Shown here piece by piece: positions 58,745 to 64,000 of a DNA stretch of 64,000 nt. Below the pieces are notes generated by a model, which was not told the origin of the DNA, did no database searches, and saw nothing but the letters and a program-made list of their open reading frames with translations. The position numbers and the translations under genes are program-made. Each line of letters opens with the position of its first letter. Within the stretch, counting starts at the first letter, position 1. Origin of the DNA: SIG672 sp045535095. Lineage in GTDB: Bacteria > Bacillota > Clostridia > Oscillospirales > CAG-272. The stretch covers positions 1 through 64,000 of the forward strand of contig JAZSKY010000071.1 in NCBI GenBank assembly GCA_045535095.1, given 5' to 3'.

Positions 58745-61579
58745 TTATATCTTTTTGATCATAGTCAGAATGTTTTCGCCGTTTTCGTACGCGTAGCTGA
58801 GGGTATCCATGGTTTTCTTCGTGATGAAGATACCGAGTCCGCCTATCTCGCGCTCGTCTGCAGAGAGAGTAGTGTCGGGATCGGGCTTCTTCAGAGGATC
58901 GAAGGGGATTCCCCTGTCTGCCATACGGAAGGTGATATTTCGGCTTTCACCGTCGAAGGCAATAGAGATATCCACGTCGCCTTCTCCGCCCTCGTAAGCA
59001 TAGTGAGCAACGTTGACAAATATTTCTTCGATCGCAACGCATATTGCAGTCTGCGCCTTCATAGGACATTCAAATCCCGAGAGCGTTTCCTCAACAAAGG
59101 AAATAACGTCGCCGAGTGCCTCGGTCTTCGCCGGGAACGTTTTATTTATCATTTGCTCACCTCCTTTTTTGGGTTTAAAATCAAGCATAAGCATCGTAAT
59201 ATCGTCAAACTGCGGAGATTCTCCGACAAATTCGTCAATATTTGCTTTAAGCATAGGTAAAAGCTCGGTCGCTTCCGTGGAAGCGTTTTTATTCATAAAG
59301 TCAAGGAGTCTCTCCTCACCATAGAGCTTGTTTTCGGTGTTGGTCGCCTCGGGCACGCCGTCTGTGTAGAGGAAGATCCTATCTCCCGCCTCAAGCGTTA
59401 TCTCGCCCATTTTGTAGCAGATGCCCTCCATACCTGCAAGAACGAAGCCTGCGCGTGTCTTGAGGTATTCAAACGAGCCGTCCGCACGCTTCAGAAGGGG
59501 CGGATTATGTCCTGCGTTTGCAAACTGTACCTTTCCGCTCGAAAGATCGAGAATGCCCATCCAAGCGGTGACGAACATACCCGACTCGTTATTTTCGCAA
59601 AGCTTTTCGTTCGCCTTGGTGAAAATATCGTTTACCGCCATACCGCTTTCTGCAAGGTCCTTGATGATCGTTTTCGCGGTCATCATAAACATTGCGGCAG
59701 GTATTCCCTTGCCCGAAACGTCGGCGGCAAGGAATGCTACCGTATTATCGCTCAGCTTATAGAAATCGTAGAAGTCTCCTCCGACCTCCTTTGCGGCGAT
59801 CATTTCGGCATAAATGCGGTACTCATCGTCCTTCGGGAAGTTGGTCGGGAGTGCGGAAAGCTGTATCTGCTTTGCGTACTCAAGCTCCTTGTCGATACGC
59901 GCCGCCGCCTCTGCAATATAGCGCTTGAGGGTTGCAACGGTGGAGTTGATGTCGTCCGAAAGCGAGGAAAATTCCTCGTTCGAGCGAACGTTTACCTCTA
60001 CGCTGAGGTCACCCTCGGTGATACGTCCGAGCGTATCGTTTATTTTCTTTAAGTTATTGATGATGACTCTCTTTATGAGTATGTAGATGAACACGAACAG
60101 CGCGGCAAATATAAGCACCTGCATAAAGACGCTCGTATAAAGAGATGCGTCGCGCATGAACATTGCCTCGGACTCGGGCATTGCCGCGATAATACAGTAG
60201 CCTTCAACGAACTTGAAAACATACATATATTTTTCGCTCTCGGCGCTGTTTGTGTCCACAATATCCGCAGGATAAAGGTCGGTTGCGGTACTACCCGTCT
60301 CCATTTCGAGGGAAGGAGTGATTCCGATAGTGGAAATGTGACGTCCCGAATACTCGTTATCAATTACAAGATTGAGCTTATCGTCGCAAACGGCAACGAG
60401 GCCGCCCGTTCCGACGTGTCTGTTCTTGGTGACGTCAACCACGAACTCGTTGAGCATTGCGTGGAACTGCTCCGCGTCGTATCCGACCTGAATGAATCCG
60501 CCGCCCTGAAGTCTTACCGCCGCGTATTTTCTCCATTCGGACTCGTCTTTTCCGCGTCGGCTATACTCCTGAACGAAGGAGTCTTGTATTTTGAGCATAT
60601 CAACGAATTCCTTTGACTGCTCTTTACTGTTCATATCGTAAACGCCTATAACGTCATCTTCATTTGAGTCTATTATAATGCCGCTATCGTCAACTACGTT
60701 GATCTCCTCGACACCGTACTTCTGAACGAGAAGGTCGAGATCGCTAAATCCGCTCTCGTACTCGATCTTAACCTTTTCGGCAATATCGAGAAGCTGTGCG
60801 TCCGATTTTTCCTTGATGTCGGTCTCGACGTCGTCCATTGCGGCGGTAAAGACCTCCTTGGTCTCGATCTTTACCATTCTGTTCTGAAGAATATAGGTGA
60901 AGGAGCTCGTTACCAAATATGCAATAACGATACAGAGAAGAAGCCATCTCTGGAAGGTGTTTGCGATTCTTTCGCTTCCCTTTTTACGGGTGAAGCGCTC
61001 GTGACTGAGAAGGGATACTATGATGATGGCGCATCCGACAGCCACAGCGTTTCCGAGTATCATCGGGAAGGTTGCACCTTTGACAAATTCAAAGGCGTAT
61101 GAGGAATCCTTCATATTCGTCAAGAATATAAGGATCATGTGGATAACCTCGCAGACAACGGCGATACAAACTCCGTATCCCCACGTCGGCTTCTTGTTAT
61201 CAAACATAAGCTTACGAAGTCCTGCCGCCATAAAGCCTGCGAGAACTGTCGCTACGCTACACGCAAGGCGCGTATATTCTCCTCCGCCCCAGAATACCGA
61301 GAACCAGCGGTAAAGTCCGCCGATAAATCCCGAGATTATACCTGCGGGCGCGCCGAAGATAAGTCCTGCCGAAAGGGGCGCCGCATCACGGACGTTCACC
61401 GTCGTTCCGAGCCAGTCCACGCCATAGCTTGACGCAAAGGCTGAAACGCCGCCGAAAAGAAGTCCGATAATTATCTGCTTTACCGCGTAAGGCAGCTTCT
61501 TTAAGGGTGTGTACTTATCCGCAATATATACTGCAAGGACAAGAAGACAGTTAATTAATACCGGAATTGCAAGTCTCAT
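58745..61579 (-). CDS. membrane sensor SpoIIE-type phosphatase fused to RsbW-like kinase domain
   Basis: A 944-residue protein. The N-terminus has about six membrane helices of 5TM-LytS type (LIFGAPAGIISGFIGGLYRW). An extracytoplasmic sensing region (about 245-480), another membrane helix, and a HAMP-like linker (about 515-570) follow. A PP2C/SpoIIE domain (about 590-795) contains VGGDFYDFYKL and QFANAGHNPPLL. The last 135 residues are a GHKL ATPase (EEIFVNVAHYAYEGG, MADRGIPFDP, GGLGIFI) that begins at Met810. Phosphatase and kinase, normally opponents on the same STAS proteins, are in one chain. An intact AGGAGGTG site just before Met810 suggests that the kinase domain can also be made alone. 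Confidence 0.92.
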   Translation of the reverse strand: MRLAIPVLINCLLVLAVYIADKYTPLKKLPYAVKQIIIGLLFGGVSAFASSYGVDWLGTTVNVRDAAPLSAGLIFGAPAGIISGFIGGLYRWFSVFWGGGEYTRLACSVATVLAGFMAAGLRKLMFDNKKPTWGYGVCIAVVCEVIHMILIFLTNMKDSSYAFEFVKGATFPMILGNAVAVGCAIIIVSLLSHERFTRKKGSERIANTFQRWLLLCIVIAYLVTSSFTYILQNRMVKIETKEVFTAAMDDVETDIKEKSDAQLLDIAEKVKIEYESGFSDLDLLVQKYGVEEINVVDDSGIIIDSNEDDVIGVYDMNSKEQSKEFVDMLKIQDSFVQEYSRRGKDESEWRKYAAVRLQGGGFIQVGYDAEQFHAMLNEFVVDVTKNRHVGTGGLVAVCDDKLNLVIDNEYSGRHISTIGITPSLEMETGSTATDLYPADIVDTNSAESEKYMYVFKFVEGYCIIAAMPESEAMFMRDASLYTSVFMQVLIFAALFVFIYILIKRVIINNLKKINDTLGRITEGDLSVEVNVRSNEEFSSLSDDINSTVATLKRYIAEAAARIDKELEYAKQIQLSALPTNFPKDDEYRIYAEMIAAKEVGGDFYDFYKLSDNTVAFLAADVSGKGIPAAMFMMTAKTIIKDLAESGMAVNDIFTKANEKLCENNESGMFVTAWMGILDLSSGKVQFANAGHNPPLLKRADGSFEYLKTRAGFVLAGMEGICYKMGEITLEAGDRIFLYTDGVPEATNTENKLYGEERLLDFMNKNASTEATELLPMLKANIDEFVGESPQFDDITMLMLDFKPKKGGEQMINKTFPAKTEALGDVISFVEETLSGFECPMKAQTAICVAIEEIFVNVAHYAYEGGEGDVDISIAFDGESRNITFRMADRGIPFDPLKKPDPDTTLSADEREIGGLGIFITKKTMDTLSYAYENGENILTMIKKI
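59150..59165 (-). promoter_or_regulatory. internal ribosome-binding site and start inside the phosphatase-kinase fusion
   Basis: On the minus strand AGGAGGTGAG is followed 3 bases later by CAA and ATG at 59150-59152, in frame with the SpoIIE-GHKL protein. There is no stop between the phosphatase and the kinase domain. It could give a separate 135-residue RsbW-like kinase (58745-59152) as well as the 944-residue fusion. The site is as good as any in the window. Confidence 0.75.
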
Positions 61580-61591
61580 TCGGTCACCTCG

Positions 61592-62551
61592 TTATTTAAG
61601 CAGCAGTATCAGATCCCAGACGTAGCTGGCAATCAGATTTCCGATAATACCGAGTGCCATAAGCAGAACCATATATATAAGCATACTGCTCTTGCTTATC
61701 GAGTTTTTCGCGATATTATAGTAGAAGCTGAAATGTCCCTGCATATTATCCTCGCGGCTCTGCTGCCACTGATAGGTTATAACGTCCTCGCTGTCGTAGG
61801 ATGCGGGAAGATATTCCCTATACAGATTCTCCTCAAGGCGTCTGATACGGTAGCAGCCTGCATCGTTAAGCTCATAGCTTTCGTCAATAGAGATGGTAAT
61901 TACCGCCTTTTTGAGCTTCTGACGGTGGAAAGATCCTATTCGTGTGATCTCCTCGGGCAAAAGTCTCGACTCGTTGATACGAACCGAATATCCGTATTTT
62001 TCGGAAATTACCGGAGTTGTGAGAAGGTCTCTGAGTCTGTCTATCGCGTTTCCGACACTTGCGCGCGATCTGAAGATGCCGTCCAGAGTCTTATGGGGCA
62101 TACGCCAGATGAAATACGCTTCGTCGTTGTCGAGATACTCGCCGAGTCCCTCAAGGTCAAAGGTGAGAAGTGTGCCGTCTGCAAGAGACCTCGTTTCGTA
62201 TTTGAGTGTGCTTATATGTACTATATCCACCGTTTTGCCGTTATAAGCAATTTCGGAGGTGTGTATATTTTTCTTAAAGTCAACAATACACGCCGCGCTG
62301 AAGGTCGCCTGCAATATTTTAGTATCGTTAAAAAGCAAGGAGAGATCTTCTATTTCGTCACACGAAACAGTAAACGGGATATAAACGCTGACGCATTTAC
62401 TCGCCTTTACTCCGCGTATGCGCAGAGCGAAATCGACGTAGCTTTTTCCCTTGGGATTTAACCAGTCGTTGATGTAAACGGTGCTCGTATCGTCACCGTC
62501 AACCCAGACAGCCCAGCCGTCGTCGGCGTATTTTTTATATTTTTTAGCCAT
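61592..62551 (-). CDS. unknown membrane-anchored protein heading the partner-switching operon
   Basis: A 319-residue protein with no family I recognise. The cytoplasmic-looking body (residues 1-285) is rich in charged and aromatic residues and includes WAVWVDGDDTSTVYINDW and ITRIGSFHRQKLKKAVI. One C-terminal helix (about 291-315, MLIYMVLLMALGIIGNLIASYVW) anchors it with the bulk on one side. It is 12 bases upstream of the SpoIIE-type gene, so it is probably part of the same regulatory unit. It might be the signalling partner or effector of the switch. Confidence 0.7.
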   Translation of the reverse strand: MAKKYKKYADDGWAVWVDGDDTSTVYINDWLNPKGKSYVDFALRIRGVKASKCVSVYIPFTVSCDEIEDLSLLFNDTKILQATFSAACIVDFKKNIHTSEIAYNGKTVDIVHISTLKYETRSLADGTLLTFDLEGLGEYLDNDEAYFIWRMPHKTLDGIFRSRASVGNAIDRLRDLLTTPVISEKYGYSVRINESRLLPEEITRIGSFHRQKLKKAVITISIDESYELNDAGCYRIRRLEENLYREYLPASYDSEDVITYQWQQSREDNMQGHFSFYYNIAKNSISKSSMLIYMVLLMALGIIGNLIASYVWDLILLLK

Positions 62552-62566
62552 TTCCTTTGCTCCCTT

Positions 62567-62836
62567 CTATATTATTTTTCTTCCTGCAACGTATTTTGCA
62601 GTTACTTTCTTATCGTCAAGTCCGAGATAAACGGCGCGCTCCATTCTCTCTGCGAGAGTCAGACTCTGCACCTGCTCAAGCACGCTATCGTCAAGAACGA
62701 CGGCGTCAAATTCATAGCCCCCCTCAAAGCTTCCGACCTTTCCGAAGAATGCTCCGCCTCCCTTGGTGGCAAGGTAGAACGCTTCCGAAAAGACGAGAGG
62801 GCGATACGCCTCGTCAACTTGATGAAATGTCTGAAA
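62567..62836 (-). pseudogene. guanine deaminase remnant (C-terminal ~90 codons)
   Basis: On the minus strand, a frame with no start, preceded by TAA at 62837-62839, ends at TAG (62567-62569). It encodes EAFYLATKGGGAFFGKVGSF, then a short VVLDD segment, LTLAERMERAVYLGLDD and KYVAGRKII. This is the tail of guanine deaminase/amidohydrolase proteins, which normally run to about 430 residues. The metal-binding barrel is missing. It lies between the operon's first gene and an unrelated membrane-protein gene, so it is a 5'-truncated relic. This is the only content of the 62552-62843 gap. Confidence 0.78.
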
Positions 62837-62843
62837 TTACTTT

Positions 62844-63182
62844 TTACGCCTTCTTTGCAGAAGCGATCTTCTGAACAAACAAAGCGATAAGCAGAACAAC
62901 GAACAGAGCCGCGCCTATCTTGTGAACGATCGAGAGAGCGGCAATTCCGTGAGACGCCTTGATGATAATTCCGCTGATGAGCGCGACTAAGTAGCAAGCT
63001 CTCATAATGATCTCGAGTGCGGGAATCTTCCAGCTCTTTTTAGTCAGAACGGTGTACGCCACGAGAACGAGAACGCCAACGAGCGAGAGTGCGATGTGTG
63101 CGGTCATTCCGGTTGCTCTGAGTAAGAAAAGCAGTACGCCTATCGCGAGAAGAACGGGGGTGAAAATAAGGTCCTTTTTCAT
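62844..63182 (-). CDS. four-helix membrane protein, unknown
   Basis: A 112-residue hydrophobic protein with four likely helices (about residues 6-24, 30-46, 57-77 and 88-106). It starts at the ATG at 63182 with AAAGGAG 10 bases upstream. No motifs indicate function. It is 19 bases downstream of the Pr6Pr-like gene, so they probably form a two-gene unit. Confidence 0.75.
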   Translation of the reverse strand: MKKDLIFTPVLLAIGVLLFLLRATGMTAHIALSLVGVLVLVAYTVLTKKSWKIPALEIIMRACYLVALISGIIIKASHGIAALSIVHKIGAALFVVLLIALFVQKIASAKKA

Positions 63183-63201
63183 AATTTTAACTCCTTTTAT
63201 T

Positions 63202-63882
63202 TTATTTATCAGTTTTTTTCTTGCCGAGTCTGTCAAGTCCGAGGAAGATAAATCCTACGAGAACGAACGCGGCAGCGAGAATACCGATCCACATAAGAAC
63301 ACCGTTCACGCCCTGCGTATCAAGATTTACGAAGAAATAGGGATAGATCAGGGGTGTTGTGGAGGTGGGAATCAGTATAGAAGAGTCAAATCTCAAAATG
63401 ATCGCCTGAATGAGAAGGAAGATCACGTAAGCAAGAGGAAACGCTATCGACGAGACAGGATAATACCACTTGCATTTTCCACGCTCGTAGAAGAGAAACC
63501 AGTCTGCTATGTACATAATGGGGAGAACCACGTGGAAAATAAGACTTCCTATACGCCAGTTAAGCTGGGGATCGCGTCCCTCTGCGCCTGCAAGCATAAT
63601 GTTGAACACAAGGAAAGTGAGCAAAATGCCGAGCATTCCGATAAATTTGAGTATAGGCGCCGCGCTGACGAAGCTGTCCGACGGCTTCTTTACCGTCTGA
63701 ATAAGAGCCGCGAGCATAACGCCGATACAAAGGAAATTACTGATGTTTGTGAAGTGTACGTAGAAGTCCCAGCGTATCTGATTTATATTGTCAAATATAC
63801 CAAGACTTGCGATAGTTCCGACAAATCCCAAGGTGAGATATACGGTCTGATAAATGAGCTGTGCCGTTCTGTTTTTGATCAT
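63202..63882 (-). CDS. Pr6Pr family integral membrane protein
   Basis: A 226-residue membrane protein with about six hydrophobic segments. DFYVHFTNISNFLCIGVML and the later IYPYFFVNLDTQGVNGVL match the Pr6Pr/FAR-17a-like family, whose function is not established. I chose the ATG at 63882 (MIKNRTAQ) because AAAGGAGAA lies upstream. It precedes a second small membrane-protein gene. Confidence 0.85.
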   Translation of the reverse strand: MIKNRTAQLIYQTVYLTLGFVGTIASLGIFDNINQIRWDFYVHFTNISNFLCIGVMLAALIQTVKKPSDSFVSAAPILKFIGMLGILLTFLVFNIMLAGAEGRDPQLNWRIGSLIFHVVLPIMYIADWFLFYERGKCKWYYPVSSIAFPLAYVIFLLIQAIILRFDSSILIPTSTTPLIYPYFFVNLDTQGVNGVLMWIGILAAAFVLVGFIFLGLDRLGKKKTDK

Positions 63883-63976
63883 TTTTTTCTCCTTTCGTAA
63901 AACAAAAAACACTTTCCCTATGATACTGTCCATTCTAACACGAAAGCTGTGACAAACCTCTTACAAATAAAAGAAA

Positions 63977-63997
63977 AAGCCGTCAAAAAGACGGCTT
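63977..63997 (-). terminator. terminator of a gene beyond the right edge
   Basis: Minus-strand AAGCCGTC and GACGGCTT with a 5-base loop, followed by TTTTTC. It should end a minus-strand gene lying to the right of the window. Confidence 0.8.
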
Positions 63998-64000
63998 ATT

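Noticed and set aside
62659..62997. Minus-strand frame overlapping the four-helix protein and guanine deaminase remnant
   Set aside because: It is out of frame with both supported reading frames and has no ribosome-binding site.

Overview
The window is a chromosomal segment of a Gram-positive Firmicute, most likely an uncultured gut-type Clostridia (Oscillospiraceae-like). The evidence is the str operon (rpsL-rpsG-fusA-tuf), a dnaG-rpoD pair, SAM-I and FMN riboswitches, sortase-assembled pili, a Wzz/BY-kinase capsule system, and near-consensus sigma-A promoters (TTGACA-17-TATAAT). TGA is used as an ordinary stop (for example recD2). Genus-level placement is inference.

Layout. (1) 0-16.8 kb, housekeeping, almost all on the minus strand: a partial initiator tRNA, comF-recD2-small membrane peptide-metK behind a SAM-I riboswitch, a small export protein, ribU behind an FMN riboswitch, the str operon, a solute-binding lipoprotein, rpoD-dnaG, and a nucleoside hydrolase interrupted by an in-frame TGA. 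(2) 17-22.7 kb, plus strand: an ABC-2/GldG/DUF4340 export operon and a MATE transporter. (3) 22.7-23.1 kb: a 399-bp palindrome-rich, TIR-bounded element between convergent genes. (4) 23.1-25.6 kb: an AEC transporter and a GH39-like glycosidase. (5) 25.6-46.4 kb, minus strand: a capsule/exopolysaccharide locus in two transcription units. One holds the BY-kinase, CpsB phosphatase, an anchored surface protein, LCP, a PglC-like initiating transferase, an epimerase/reductase and glycosyltransferases. The other holds six glycosyltransferase/LicD/polymerase genes, CapE-CapF-CapG for UDP-L-FucNAc, VanZ and a PglF-like dehydratase. Two AT-rich stretches (about 27-28.9 and 39.7-46.4 kb) look imported. 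(6) 46.4-47.6 kb: a frameshifted secreted-protein pseudogene. (7) 48-55.7 kb: a pilus operon (coiled-coil protein, signal peptidase I, tip protein, major pilin, class C sortase, CnaB pilin, sortase-like protein). (8) 55.8-62.6 kb: a partner-switching operon (SpoIIE phosphatase fused to an RsbW-like kinase domain, two STAS antagonists, a possible GHKL-like protein, a SpoT-like HD protein, a STAS-aminoglycoside-kinase fusion, and an unknown membrane protein). (9) 62.5-64 kb: a guanine deaminase remnant and two small membrane proteins.

The most unusual content is the partner-switching operon ending in a STAS-APH fusion with no sigma factor in sight; the pilus operon carrying two apparent pseudoenzymes (a tip protein with degenerate CHAP/NlpC residues and a sortase-like protein lacking His, Cys and Arg); the terminal-inverted-repeat palindrome element; and several broken genes (nucleoside hydrolase, secreted protein, truncated glycosyltransferase copy, guanine deaminase tail). 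All calls come from reading the sequence by eye; no database search was made.
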